Positions 50,460 to 57,928 of a stretch of DNA of 63,055 nucleotides are shown here, in pieces. Positions within the stretch are counted from its first letter, which is position 1; the number at the start of each line of letters is the position of its first letter. The position numbers and the translations under genes were made by a program. Source of the stretch: Oxalobacteraceae bacterium (lineage in GTDB: Bacteria > Pseudomonadota > Gammaproteobacteria > Burkholderiales > Burkholderiaceae_D); contig JAIXQK010000092.1 in NCBI GenBank assembly GCA_027485795.1, positions 1-63,055 on the forward strand, read 5' to 3'. The notes under the pieces were generated by a model that worked only from the letters and a program-made list of their open reading frames with translations, was not told the DNA's origin and did no database searches.

Positions 50460-50755
50460 AAGTAATCCCTTTCAAAGATGCGACCTTCACGGTCGCCGAC
50501 GCCGTAAAGGCAAACGCTCTACGCGATTGCGTAGAGCTGATGTACCTGTGGTGTGCTGATTACAGGGCGCACTATGAACTGTATGGGGAGGCACACCCCA
50601 TACTTCGCCGGGTCTGGGGGGGCGACATTGATGCCATGGTGGCATCCACCCACGGGCTGGAGGATGAGATTGCGTCGATGCATGCGGGTACCATGTACTC
50701 GCACTACGACAGCGAGACAAAGCAATTTAATTGCTGGTGGGAGGTACACCAATGA
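50456..50755 (+). CDS. Early protein of unknown function
   Basis: The 99-residue protein overlaps the previous stop as ATGA. It is helical with many His, Tyr and Trp residues (LMYLWCADYRAHYELYGEAH). No recognised domain. It is translationally coupled to both neighbours. Confidence 0.6.
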   Translation: MKVIPFKDATFTVADAVKANALRDCVELMYLWCADYRAHYELYGEAHPILRRVWGGDIDAMVASTHGLEDEIASMHAGTMYSHYDSETKQFNCWWEVHQ

Positions 50756-50916
50756 CCTCATTTATTAACATACAGCAGGGACAATCGTTCCGCTGGAATG
50801 GCGGCACCTTCACAAAAGTGGGCGGTGCCGTGGCGATGCACAATGCGAGCGCTCGTCAGTGGCGCTTCACACCCACCGACAGAGTTCAACCGCTTCCTCC
50901 AAAAAAGGAACGGTAA
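50752..50916 (+). CDS. Small early protein
   Basis: The 54-residue frame starts with an ATG overlapping the previous stop (ATGA) and GGGAGG upstream. It begins MTSFINIQQGQSFRWNGGTF and ends in a basic tail PLPPKKER. No family recognised. It closes the unit before the promoter at 50931. Confidence 0.55.
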   Translation: MTSFINIQQGQSFRWNGGTFTKVGGAVAMHNASARQWRFTPTDRVQPLPPKKER

Positions 50917-50930
50917 AAACTCCGCTCATG

Positions 50931-50952
50931 TAACGTGTAAGCACGTTATACT
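50931..50952 (+). promoter_or_regulatory. Operator palindrome with -10 (amidoligase operon)
   Basis: TAACGTG-TAAG-CACGTTA (50931-50948) is a perfect 18-bp palindrome whose right arm merges with TATACT (50947-50952). The hexamer 17 bp upstream is a poor -35. The site precedes a 150-base leader and the amidoligase gene. Confidence 0.7.
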
Positions 50953-51022
50953 ACGACACCCTGAAAGCTCTCGCTAACGGGGTTGAAAGCCACTGCCCTA
51001 ACATCTAGGTGCAGTAAAACGT

Positions 51023-51040
51023 GCCGCATACCCATGCGGC
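51023..51040 (+). other. Leader hairpin before the amidoligase gene
   Basis: A perfect stem GCCGCAT-ACCC-ATGCGGC is followed by TTCGTCATTG. An ACTGC/GCAGT stem (50992-51015) lies just before it. The two hairpins in the 150-base leader suggest an attenuator or leader regulator. The AAGCCACTGCC element at 50987-50997 also occurs at 49765-49775. Confidence 0.5.
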
Positions 51041-51061
51041 TTCGTCATTGCTTCATGCCAA

Positions 51062-51073
51062 GTAAGCATGTAA
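51062..51073 (+). promoter_or_regulatory. Second operator motif in the amidoligase leader
   Basis: GTAAGCATGTAA matches the motif core and is followed by the AT-rich stretch AACTTATTTATATATTTAC. With the palindrome at 50931 it gives a two-site arrangement in front of one gene. Confidence 0.5.
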
Positions 51074-51104
51074 GCAACTTATTTATATATTTACAGGAAA
51101 CACC

Positions 51105-52562
51105 ATGTTCTCCACAAACAACTCGGTGCAGGCGCAAGAGCGCCGCAGCAGAATAAACTCCATTCTGAGGCACACACCCCGTGCCGCCCGCCTCCCATAC
51201 CTCAACCAACCAATCCCCCTCGACCGATGGGCAACCAGCGCATCAAAGCAGAACTCCCAGCGCGAGTTCTACGCTGAATTTGCGCAGATGGTGCGGCAAC
51301 GCATCAAGGGTGAGGTTTATGGTCAGGACTTCGTGGAGTTATTTAACAAGTGGGGGTCGTACCCCTACAACATAAACGGATACATAAAGTTGGCGTTAAA
51401 AAGCGCCAACAGCGACCTCTCGTACTCCGACGAAATCGAAGTAACTCTCTGTGACTGCGGGCACTGGGAAGAAGACTCCGAAGTGGTCGAAGACCACGAC
51501 GGCGACAGCTACTGCATGGCATGCGCAGAAGACCTCGTTTGGGCGTACACCGAACGCGGTAATGAGGTGCGTATGCACCCCAATGACGCCTATTATTGGG
51601 ATTCAGACGACGCGTATCACACATACGCAGAGCCAGAGGAAGACGAGGACGAAGACGAGGACGAAGACGAGGACTGCGAAGCGGAAGGTGCCCACCGCCT
51701 CCGTTCATGGGGTTCCAGCACCGGCAGCCTGAACCACGATACAAACACCCCAATCCCCATGGGGGTTGAGCTTGAAGTAGCGTGCAATCCAAATTACTTG
51801 GACGACTGCATATCTAACGCAGAACGTACATTCTGCAGAAACAACAATGGTATGCTGAAAAGGGATGGCAGCTTGCCAGAGGACTACGAATTCTGGGGAT
51901 TTGAAATCGTGACTGCAGCCAAGTCGCTGCAGCATCACATCAAGGTCTTCGGTGAGTGGGAACCCGACTCCGCACTCCGAGCATGGCAAGTGCCGGACGC
52001 ATGCTGCGGCATGCACATACACGTTGACAGTAAAGCATTTACTGCAATGAGTCTTGGTAAATTTATCGCGTTCATCAATAACGACTACAACACGCAGTTC
52101 ATTAAAGGAATTGCGGGTCGCCACGCTCGGACAGACTCCAAAGCGTCCACCTATGCAGCAACGTCCCACACAGGGGATGCGCTGCCTGCCAAGGCACTAA
52201 AGGGTAGCCACCACAGCCGCTATCGTGCGGTGAACCTCGTTAACCTATCCTACCAAGAGATGCGTAGGTTAAAAATCGAGAACGTCAGCCGCGACTGCAA
52301 GGGCAACTATTCAACGGTGGAACTGCGGATATTCCGCGCCACCTTGAAGAAGGAGCGCTTGTTAGCGCAGATTGAATTTACCCACGCATTAGTTACCTAC
52401 TGCAAAGTGGGTGCCTATCATGCCCTAGGGCATGAGCATTTCACGGCTTGGCTACGCACCGGAGATGGTGCACCCTACAAGCATCTCCGCAAATGGTTAG
52501 GCATAACAGTGCCTAAACAACGTGCAGGAACTACTGCACCCAGACCAACGGCAGAGGTCTAA
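51105..52562 (+). CDS. Amidoligase-like enzyme (glutamine-synthetase-fold COOH-NH2 ligase)
   Basis: The 485-residue protein has an N-terminal helical domain and a zinc-binding-like part (CDCGHWEED and later CMACAE). An acidic tract follows, then a C-terminal catalytic domain with the motif order of phage amidoligases: GVELE (220-224), GFEIVTAAKSL, CGMHIHVD (H304, H306), RAVNLVNL and ELRIFRAT (E406, R408, R411). Such ligases use ATP to join a carboxylate to an amine on a peptide, protein or small molecule. It sits directly before a class II glutamine amidotransferase, suggesting a two-step pathway. Substrate unknown. Confidence 0.8.
   Translation: MFSTNNSVQAQERRSRINSILRHTPRAARLPYLNQPIPLDRWATSASKQNSQREFYAEFAQMVRQRIKGEVYGQDFVELFNKWGSYPYNINGYIKLALKSANSDLSYSDEIEVTLCDCGHWEEDSEVVEDHDGDSYCMACAEDLVWAYTERGNEVRMHPNDAYYWDSDDAYHTYAEPEEDEDEDEDEDEDCEAEGAHRLRSWGSSTGSLNHDTNTPIPMGVELEVACNPNYLDDCISNAERTFCRNNNGMLKRDGSLPEDYEFWGFEIVTAAKSLQHHIKVFGEWEPDSALRAWQVPDACCGMHIHVDSKAFTAMSLGKFIAFINNDYNTQFIKGIAGRHARTDSKASTYAATSHTGDALPAKALKGSHHSRYRAVNLVNLSYQEMRRLKIENVSRDCKGNYSTVELRIFRATLKKERLLAQIEFTHALVTYCKVGAYHALGHEHFTAWLRTGDGAPYKHLRKWLGITVPKQRAGTTAPRPTAEV
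51639..51674 (+). repeat. Triplicated 12-bp repeat encoding an acidic tract
   Basis: Three tandem copies of GAAGACGAGGAC encode alternating Glu/Asp in the linker of the amidoligase. Because the unit is 12 bp, copy-number changes alter the linker length without breaking the frame. Confidence 0.85.
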
Positions 52563-52565
52563 CCC

Positions 52566-52606
52566 TTGCCGACTACTATGTGAGCACGTTACACTCAGTG
52601 CTCACA
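52566..52606 (+). promoter_or_regulatory. Promoter with operator motif and overlapping dyad (amidotransferase)
   Basis: -35 TTGCCG (52566-52571), an 18-bp spacer ending in the motif variant TGTGAGCACGT, and -10 TACACT (52590-52595). A 9-bp inverted repeat TGTGAGCAC/GTGCTCACA (52579-52587, 52598-52606) straddles the -10 and start site, so the region can bind a dimer or form a 5' hairpin. The leader then has AACTTACTTATTTATAG before the ATG at 52643. Confidence 0.7.
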
Positions 52607-52642
52607 CTTACAAACTTACTTATTTATAGAAAGAACACTAAC

Positions 52643-53692
52643 ATGTGTATGCTTATCACTGGCACAAGCCAAAAAATCAAATCCGTTCTCACAACAACCC
52701 CTCTCCTGCTGGAATCGCTTTACGAGCACAACAGCGATGGTCTCGGCATCATGTATGCCACAAGCAAGGGGCTAAAGGTAATCAAGAAGCTACCTAAAAC
52801 GGTAGCCGAAGCCCGCTCTTTAATCAGCGCAATGCCGAGCGATGACCGCCAGTTAGCCATGCATTGGAGAATGCGTACTCATGGTCACATCGACCTGAGT
52901 AACTGTCACCCATACGAAGTCAGTGCAACAACACAACTGATGCACAACGGCGTTCTCCATACGGGGAACGGTAAAGACACCAGCCGCAGCGACACCTACC
53001 ACTTCATTCAGGACTATCTCCGAACCATTCCCGACGACACGTTACACAACGAACAGTTCCAACTAATTCTCGGGGACATGATAGGCAACAACCGATTTGC
53101 CATCATGAGCGAAGACGGGCGCTTATCGGTGGTAAACAAGCAGCAAGGTATTGAGTTTGAGGGCGTATGGTTTAGCAACACCTATGCGATGGATGCAAGC
53201 ATCCTGTTTCCCGAACGCAAAAAGAAACCAGTAACCACGACCAGTCACTGGTCTTCTGGCTGGTACAACGACTGGACGAAAGGCACCAACGCAAGTGCCG
53301 CAAGCGGTAACTGGTACAGCAATGTACCAAAGTCCTATGAGTTGATGGACGAGTATGAGGATGCATACGAAGGCTACACAGCAGACCCAATCCTGTCCGA
53401 TGTAGAGCAAGGTGTGCTCGAAGGACTGGAATACCTCGACAACGAAGCACTAGCGCATTGTTTCTTCACCTACCCAGAGGAGGCAGTAGCCGCAGTCCTC
53501 GACAACGTGGTTCTGGAGTTCGCTCCAGACACAGTGCATAGCGATCCATACGTTCAAGCGTGGGTGGGGTATCACGAACGCCCATTGGTGCACGCAGCCA
53601 AATCAAAAGACCCAATCGTATTGGCAGAGCTTGTTAACGCTCTGCTGAGCTTGGACTGCCAAATTGACCTCAGCATGAAAGGTTACGCATGA
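52643..53692 (+). CDS. Class II glutamine amidotransferase
   Basis: The 349-residue protein starts MCMLITG, which leaves Cys2 as the N-terminal nucleophile after Met removal. This is why I choose 52643 rather than the open frame to 52580. NSDGLG (30-35), HWRMRTHG (R78 and T79 region), SNCHPY, HNGVL (101-105) and SDTYHF (Asp117) follow the order of class II glutaminases. The enzyme releases ammonia from glutamine for a partner synthetase. No synthetase domain is attached, and the neighbouring amidoligase is the obvious partner. Its C-terminal 170 residues are acidic and of unknown role. Confidence 0.85.
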   Translation: MCMLITGTSQKIKSVLTTTPLLLESLYEHNSDGLGIMYATSKGLKVIKKLPKTVAEARSLISAMPSDDRQLAMHWRMRTHGHIDLSNCHPYEVSATTQLMHNGVLHTGNGKDTSRSDTYHFIQDYLRTIPDDTLHNEQFQLILGDMIGNNRFAIMSEDGRLSVVNKQQGIEFEGVWFSNTYAMDASILFPERKKKPVTTTSHWSSGWYNDWTKGTNASAASGNWYSNVPKSYELMDEYEDAYEGYTADPILSDVEQGVLEGLEYLDNEALAHCFFTYPEEAVAAVLDNVVLEFAPDTVHSDPYVQAWVGYHERPLVHAAKSKDPIVLAELVNALLSLDCQIDLSMKGYA

Positions 53693-53886
53693 CAACCCGA
53701 CAGCACTACTCAGTAAGCCTCGGCTTACGAAAAAACCCTCCACGTCCAAAAGCCCCGCAAGGGGCTACGTTGGACGAACTGCACTATCTATTGCAGGACA
53801 TGCACCAGAGGATTGTGCGGATTGAAACCCGCCAAGCTAAACAACTTTTAGAGCAGGGATTATCCCTGCAGAAAGATCAACCGTGA
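53689..53886 (+). CDS. Small early protein
   Basis: The 65-residue protein overlaps the previous stop as ATGA. It starts basic and Pro-rich (LGLRKNPPRPKAPQG) and continues in a coiled helix DELHYLLQDMHQRIVRIETR. Possibly a DNA-binding or adaptor helix; no family recognised. Confidence 0.6.
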   Translation: MTTRQHYSVSLGLRKNPPRPKAPQGATLDELHYLLQDMHQRIVRIETRQAKQLLEQGLSLQKDQP

Positions 53887-54332
53887 ACGCAATGACCTTG
53901 GCATTTAAGGCTTCGGGAGTGCCCGTGCCTTCCCTCAAAACGAGGATATGGACGCTGATTAAAGATAGCCCCGATCAGTCCTACGCACAAGTAGCTACAC
54001 GGCTTGGTGAGCCGGGCAAAAACGTTTCTTCCTTGCTAGGAACACTTGTCAATGAAGGGCGTGCAACCAACACGCCAACGTTCGATAAGCGCACAGGGCG
54101 CAACGTAGCTAGGTATTCAGCAGTGGTGGAAAAGGACGGCTCCATGCCGCCCAAAAGGAACGGTAAAAGAGCTGTCAAGCCCTCCCCTCCCCCACCACAG
54201 CAACCACAGGCAGCTAAACCAGCGCCTGTACCACAACAGCCGCAACGCATTGACGTTGCAACCCTGCCACTCGCAGAAGCCAAGCGAGTTTATGAAGAAC
54301 TACGAACCTTTTTTGGAGGTGTATATGGTTAA
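53883..54332 (+). CDS. Winged-helix-like DNA-binding protein with Pro-rich linker
   Basis: About 149 residues from a GTG at 53883 (ATG at 53892 is the alternative). Residues 19-65 read like a winged helix: LKTRIWTLIKDSPDQSYAQV, then KNVSSLLGTLVNEGRATNTP, with the wing in FDKRTGRNVARY. A Lys/Pro/Gln-rich linker and a C-terminal helix EAKRVYEELRTFF follow. It is a probable transcription or replication accessory factor. Confidence 0.6.
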   Translation: MNAMTLAFKASGVPVPSLKTRIWTLIKDSPDQSYAQVATRLGEPGKNVSSLLGTLVNEGRATNTPTFDKRTGRNVARYSAVVEKDGSMPPKRNGKRAVKPSPPPPQQPQAAKPAPVPQQPQRIDVATLPLAEAKRVYEELRTFFGGVYG

Positions 54333-54570
54333 GTCCAAGTGGAAACGCATGTCAGTCGAGCTTCACTTCTCCTCGTATGAGGGCGAAGCTGAGGCGCTAT
54401 TTAACACGCTGTGTATATGCGGAAGCCTAGCAACATTCAACAGCGAAATAGCGAAAGCAAATGCCGTCCTCTGGTATCCATTCGAGGACATGAACTGGGT
54501 CGAGTTGGTGGACTCCATCAACCACACGGCAAAAACTGCCAGTCTCTACGACGAGGTAACAAATGACTAA
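54325..54570 (+). CDS. Small early protein
   Basis: The 81-residue protein is taken from the ATG at 54325 with GGAGG seven bases upstream; the open frame to 54250 lacks a start signal. It begins MVKSKWKRMSVELHFSSYEG. No recognised family. It overlaps the neighbours on both sides by eight bases. Confidence 0.6.
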   Translation: MVKSKWKRMSVELHFSSYEGEAEALFNTLCICGSLATFNSEIAKANAVLWYPFEDMNWVELVDSINHTAKTASLYDEVTND

Positions 54571-54724
54571 ACGCCAATGGAGAGCATTTATGGACGGAAT
54601 GTCCGACTACGGTCTGCTGTACCCACGGCAGTACATATCTTACAAAGAACAGCGAGCCTACATGCGGGGTCGCAGATTTATTGCACTGCTGAAAGACGCC
54701 GTGACATTAAGGAGATTGTCATGA
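54563..54724 (+). CDS. 53-residue basic protein
   Basis: An ATG at 54563 overlaps the preceding stop by eight bases, and its TGA overlaps the next ATG at 54721. It starts MTKRQWRAFMDGMSDYGLLY and is rich in Arg and Tyr. The double overlap supports it being real. Function unknown. Confidence 0.6.
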   Translation: MTKRQWRAFMDGMSDYGLLYPRQYISYKEQRAYMRGRRFIALLKDAVTLRRLS

Positions 54725-54861
54725 TTGACGAATACGAAATCGAGCTGGCTACTGCCAGCGACAACGAGCTGAAACGAATATTTGCCCGTGAAGCAGCGGC
54801 TGGCAACGAGGAGCGTGCGCTGTTAGCGCACGTAGAAATAGTAAGGCGGGGGTTGCTATGA
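54721..54861 (+). CDS. 46-residue acidic helical protein
   Basis: ATG at 54721 with AAGGAG upstream, coupled by ATGA on both sides. It begins MIDEYEIELATASDNELKRI. No family recognised. Confidence 0.6.
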   Translation: MIDEYEIELATASDNELKRIFAREAAAGNEERALLAHVEIVRRGLL

Positions 54862-55205
54862 AAGACAAAGAACTAGCATTGCGGCTTCGTGCTGCACTGC
54901 GTTACATCCAGTCAATCAGCAGTAACGACAACTTCTACGACGACGTTGCCAAGGTGTCGTTCCATTTAGCAAGCACCCTTGAGGAGTTAGAACAGCGCTT
55001 TCCCGAGTTCACAGTATATGAGCAAGCGTTCATGGAAGTTGTGAGTGGGGCTACGGGTCACGCCGGTATCGAGGCGTATGTCATTGCTATGCGCGACGCT
55101 GACTTCGATTACACGAAGTTAGAAAACGGCTGTGCACTGCGCGATTGTGAAATAGTGTTCGACGAGGCGTACAAGCTCGGTCTTGACCGAGCGCTAGAGG
55201 GTTGA
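54858..55205 (+). CDS. Early protein of unknown function
   Basis: The 115-residue, mainly helical, acidic protein begins MKDKELALRLRAALRYIQSI. It overlaps the previous gene as ATGA. No catalytic motif recognised. Confidence 0.6.
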   Translation: MKDKELALRLRAALRYIQSISSNDNFYDDVAKVSFHLASTLEELEQRFPEFTVYEQAFMEVVSGATGHAGIEAYVIAMRDADFDYTKLENGCALRDCEIVFDEAYKLGLDRALEG

Positions 55206-55207
55206 GC

Positions 55208-55399
55208 ATGAACTGCCCCAACTGTGGTGCCCACGGTCTTCGGACTGTGGAGACCTTCCAGACCACCGACAAGACACTACGCACAAAGAAATGCGTAGTC
55301 TGCAAATGGCTTTTCACTTCGGTGGAAGCCATTCCCGATGACCCTGTGGTTATCCCACAATCTGTAAGAAAGCCTGCGAGACAGCGGGCACAACACTAA
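55208..55399 (+). CDS. NrdR-like zinc-ribbon protein
   Basis: The 63-residue protein is taken from the ATG at 55208. It has CPNCGAHG and CVVC spaced as in the N-terminal zinc ribbon of NrdR regulators, with RTVETFQTTDKTLRTKKC between them and FTSVEAI after. It lacks the NrdR ATP-cone. It may bind nucleic acid or act as a truncated regulator, close to nucleotide-metabolism genes. Confidence 0.65.
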   Translation: MNCPNCGAHGLRTVETFQTTDKTLRTKKCVVCKWLFTSVEAIPDDPVVIPQSVRKPARQRAQH

Positions 55400-55426
55400 A
55401 CCGGAGACATTAAACCGGAAATTCGC

Positions 55427-55576
55427 ATGACTCAGCTTGACTTTTTAGCTGTTCAGGAGGTGATTCGCCTCCTCCCCTTATACGCCCGTCAATTGGACTT
55501 CGACATTGTTCAGTTGGCATACCAGAACGTCCTCGAAAGGCTACGCCTAGAGGCTTTAGAGAAGGAACCATCATGA
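55427..55576 (+). CDS. 49-residue helical protein
   Basis: ATG at 55427; TGA overlaps the next ATG at 55573. It begins MTQLDFLAVQEVIRLLPLYA and consists of two amphipathic helices. No family recognised. It fills an otherwise empty gap in the operon. Confidence 0.55.
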   Translation: MTQLDFLAVQEVIRLLPLYARQLDFDIVQLAYQNVLERLRLEALEKEPS

Positions 55577-55767
55577 CAGAAGTGAACGAACTGTTCTACT
55601 GCACTATCCAGTGGAACGACACCAAAGAAATAGTCTATGGAGTGTGCATCTCCACAGGCGAATGGAACGGTAAAGAAGATTATCGGGACGAACGCATCTT
55701 CTATTACACCGACGGGCAGCCCATCATCGGCGACCACGGGGACTTTACTGTACTTGAAGCGGAGTAG
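55573..55767 (+). CDS. Small early protein
   Basis: The 64-residue, acidic and aromatic protein begins MTEVNELFYCTIQWNDTKEI. It is beta-rich by appearance. Coupled by ATGA to the previous gene. Function unknown. Confidence 0.6.
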   Translation: MTEVNELFYCTIQWNDTKEIVYGVCISTGEWNGKEDYRDERIFYYTDGQPIIGDHGDFTVLEAE

Positions 55768-55769
55768 TT

Positions 55770-55859
55770 ATGAACATAGACCACATCATCAAGCTGCTGC
55801 GAGTCAGCGGCTACCTAAAAGAAGCTAAATACTTAGAGACAATGAAGGAGCGCACATGA
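55770..55859 (+). CDS. 29-residue micro-protein
   Basis: ATG at 55770; TGA overlaps the following ATG (55856). Its helix begins MNIDHIIKLLRVSGYLKEAK. The overlap and tight packing support translation, but a coincidence is possible. Confidence 0.45.
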   Translation: MNIDHIIKLLRVSGYLKEAKYLETMKERT

Positions 55860-56263
55860 ACCCGAAGTTCAACAATTGGTGGAATGATGACAACCTGACT
55901 ACAGACAACCCTTTCAAAAAAGACACCCCTATTTTTTGGGCGTGGGAAGGATGGGTAGCTGGTGTTACAGCAGAGCGGGAAGTACCCGCAGTAAACCCCA
56001 AAAAGCTGGATATATACAGCTACACAATCAAACTTCACCCTTGGGGGGATGCCCCTGAGATGGGGGTAGTGGAGATTGATCCCGTCGAACTCTATGGCTA
56101 CTACGAGGCTCGCAACGGAGCCGAGGGTGGTGGATTGTGGTTTGAGCGCAGCAAAGATGGGGCACTCGAACTCGTCGATTACGACGGTCAAGTGGTTTTA
56201 CCCAAAGAAGTGATAGCTGCTCTAAGGCAGAGTGGGGTCATTGTTGATGAATCATTTGAGTAG
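55856..56263 (+). CDS. Early protein of unknown function
   Basis: The 135-residue protein has an N-terminal Trp-rich segment (FNNWWNDDNL and FWAWEGWVAGV) resembling small phage proteins that start with an N-x-W-W motif, and an alpha/beta C-terminal part. No reliable family. Confidence 0.6.
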   Translation: MNPKFNNWWNDDNLTTDNPFKKDTPIFWAWEGWVAGVTAEREVPAVNPKKLDIYSYTIKLHPWGDAPEMGVVEIDPVELYGYYEARNGAEGGGLWFERSKDGALELVDYDGQVVLPKEVIAALRQSGVIVDESFE

Positions 56264-56271
56264 GAGTAAAC

Positions 56272-56955
56272 ATGATATGTAACATTTGCGGGGGCGAATA
56301 TGTATCGCTTGGAGTACACCTCCGACATAAACACAAGATTTCCCCGTCAGACTACAAGGAGGAGTATGGACTGTTATTAGGTACTCCGCTTGTTGATGAC
56401 TGGTTATCAGAGCGACTGCGTGTGAGTCAACAATCACGGTTAAAAGACTCGGAATACAAAGCCGAAGTTATCGAAAAGTGCCGGTCAAATGCCATGAAAA
56501 AAGTAGGCAAACCCGGTGCTGGTATGACACGGGCAGGCAAGGAGTCCATAGCCAAGAGAAACACCGCTCAAAATGATATGTATTTGGCTGAGCAAACCGC
56601 CGCTGTTGCTAGTGTTTTGCGTGAAAAAGGAACGCTGCAGGATGTTAGAAAAGCACTAGGCACTGGCGCACCAGCAGCAAAGAAGATAGCGAAACTCGCA
56701 GGCGTTGACTACACAGCGGAGTCGGCAAAGGCTGAACGGGACAAACGCGCAGCCGCCACTATCAGAGCAAAAGCAGCAGCGCGGGTAGCCAAAGTAATGC
56801 CTTACTACGACACCACAAAAAGCGCAGCAGAAATGTGTAGACGTGCCGGTATCAGCGTCAAGACTTACAAAAACTGGCTTGCTGCTGGCTTAATTCCAAG
56901 GCACCCAAACGGGCGGTACATGCGCCCCATTAAAACCAAGGAGAAAAACACATGA
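56272..56955 (+). CDS. MucR/Ros-type zinc-finger regulator with C-terminal HTH
   Basis: The 227-residue protein starts with a Ros/MucR-like finger: CNICGGEYVSLGVHLRHKHK, then SPSDYKEEYGL. Its C-terminal HTH is SAAEMCRRAGISVKTYKNWL (about residues 181-200), with a long Ala/Lys-rich helix between. Ros/MucR proteins bind AT-rich promoters. It is the best candidate in the early arm for a global regulator of the dispersed operator motif; this is inference. Confidence 0.7.
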   Translation: MICNICGGEYVSLGVHLRHKHKISPSDYKEEYGLLLGTPLVDDWLSERLRVSQQSRLKDSEYKAEVIEKCRSNAMKKVGKPGAGMTRAGKESIAKRNTAQNDMYLAEQTAAVASVLREKGTLQDVRKALGTGAPAAKKIAKLAGVDYTAESAKAERDKRAAATIRAKAAARVAKVMPYYDTTKSAAEMCRRAGISVKTYKNWLAAGLIPRHPNGRYMRPIKTKEKNT

Positions 56956-57152
56956 AACCCGAAAGAATGACGCTCGACCAGCTTGAGCACGTAAACGACA
57001 TAGCCTTTTTAGGGCTTGTCAAACGGCTCAGAGAGTACGCAGCAATCATGGCTCAACGCCCTGATGAACTCAGCAAGGATATGTGGTGCGACTTAACCAC
57101 CGCAGCCAACATTATTGACTTCGTTGCGCGAACCCGCGACGACCACAAATGA
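56952..57152 (+). CDS. Small early protein
   Basis: The 66-residue helical protein begins MKPERMTLDQLEHVNDIAFL and overlaps the previous stop as ATGA. No family recognised. Confidence 0.6.
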   Translation: MKPERMTLDQLEHVNDIAFLGLVKRLREYAAIMAQRPDELSKDMWCDLTTAANIIDFVARTRDDHK

Positions 57153-57162
57153 AAGGAACGGT

Positions 57163-57819
57163 ATGAAAACTGCCGACATAAGTGTAAGCTTGTTAGACTC
57201 GATGGGCACAGACGTGTCCATAGTGAACGCAGCAAGAGTCTCGTTTGCGAAGGAGCAGAGCGGGGTGTACCCAGATGAAGCGGATAAGAAACTGATTAAG
57301 TATCTTGCGAAGCATGACCACTGGTCGCCCTTTGCGCACACAAGTGTGCAATTCAGGATAAAGGCTCCAATCTTCGTTGCACGGCAATTGGCGAAGCACC
57401 AAGTTGGAGGTGTGTGGAATGAAGTTTCTAGGCGCTACGTCGATGATGAACCGGAGTTCTACTTTCCCGAAACTTGGCGGGTTAAGCCCGTCAATGCAAA
57501 GCAGGGTAGTGGTGGGGAACACGCAGCATCAGGCGCTTGGACACTTGCTGCGGGAATAAACGTCGGACAGCTTCTCAACCTATACAGCGAAATGATTAAA
57601 GACGGAGTTGCACCTGAGCAGGCTCGCATGGTACTGCCGCAGAATACTATGACAGAGTGGATATGGACAGGTTCACTCGTGTTCTTCGCTCGGGTCTGCG
57701 ACCTGCGGCTTGACCCTCACGCTCAATCTGAAACGGCAGAAGTTGCACGACAGATTGACACCCACATCAGACCCATATTCCCCCATGCGTGGGCAGCACT
57801 CAGGGGGCAGAGTGAATAA
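57163..57819 (+). CDS. thyX: Flavin-dependent thymidylate synthase ThyX
   Basis: The 218-residue protein is taken from the ATG at 57163 with AAAGGAA upstream. HWSPFAHTSVQFRIKAPIFV and VRQLAKHQVGGVWNEVSRRY-type sequence (actual start A-R-Q-L) carry the ThyX flavin/substrate motif. The usual RHR is KHQ here, as in other phage-type ThyX. The C-terminus has EQARMVLPQNTMTEWIWTGS. It makes dTMP from dUMP for phage DNA synthesis. Confidence 0.93.
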   Translation: MKTADISVSLLDSMGTDVSIVNAARVSFAKEQSGVYPDEADKKLIKYLAKHDHWSPFAHTSVQFRIKAPIFVARQLAKHQVGGVWNEVSRRYVDDEPEFYFPETWRVKPVNAKQGSGGEHAASGAWTLAAGINVGQLLNLYSEMIKDGVAPEQARMVLPQNTMTEWIWTGSLVFFARVCDLRLDPHAQSETAEVARQIDTHIRPIFPHAWAALRGQSE

Positions 57820-57928
57820 GTTAAGACTGTGTGGCGACTGCCGCAAAGAACGCATCCCCGAAGGGGGTACAGAAATAAGCCGCACCCGTTGGGTGTGTGC
57901 ATCTTGTTGGCTAAGGAGAATCAGATGA
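57812..57928 (+). CDS. 38-residue zinc-ribbon micro-protein
   Basis: GTG start at 57812 with CAGGGGG upstream, overlapping the thyX stop. It has CGDC and CASC in a 38-residue protein, a plausible single zinc ribbon. Its TGA overlaps the next ATG. Both neighbours are translationally coupled. Confidence 0.6.
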   Translation: MNKLRLCGDCRKERIPEGGTEISRTRWVCASCWLRRIR

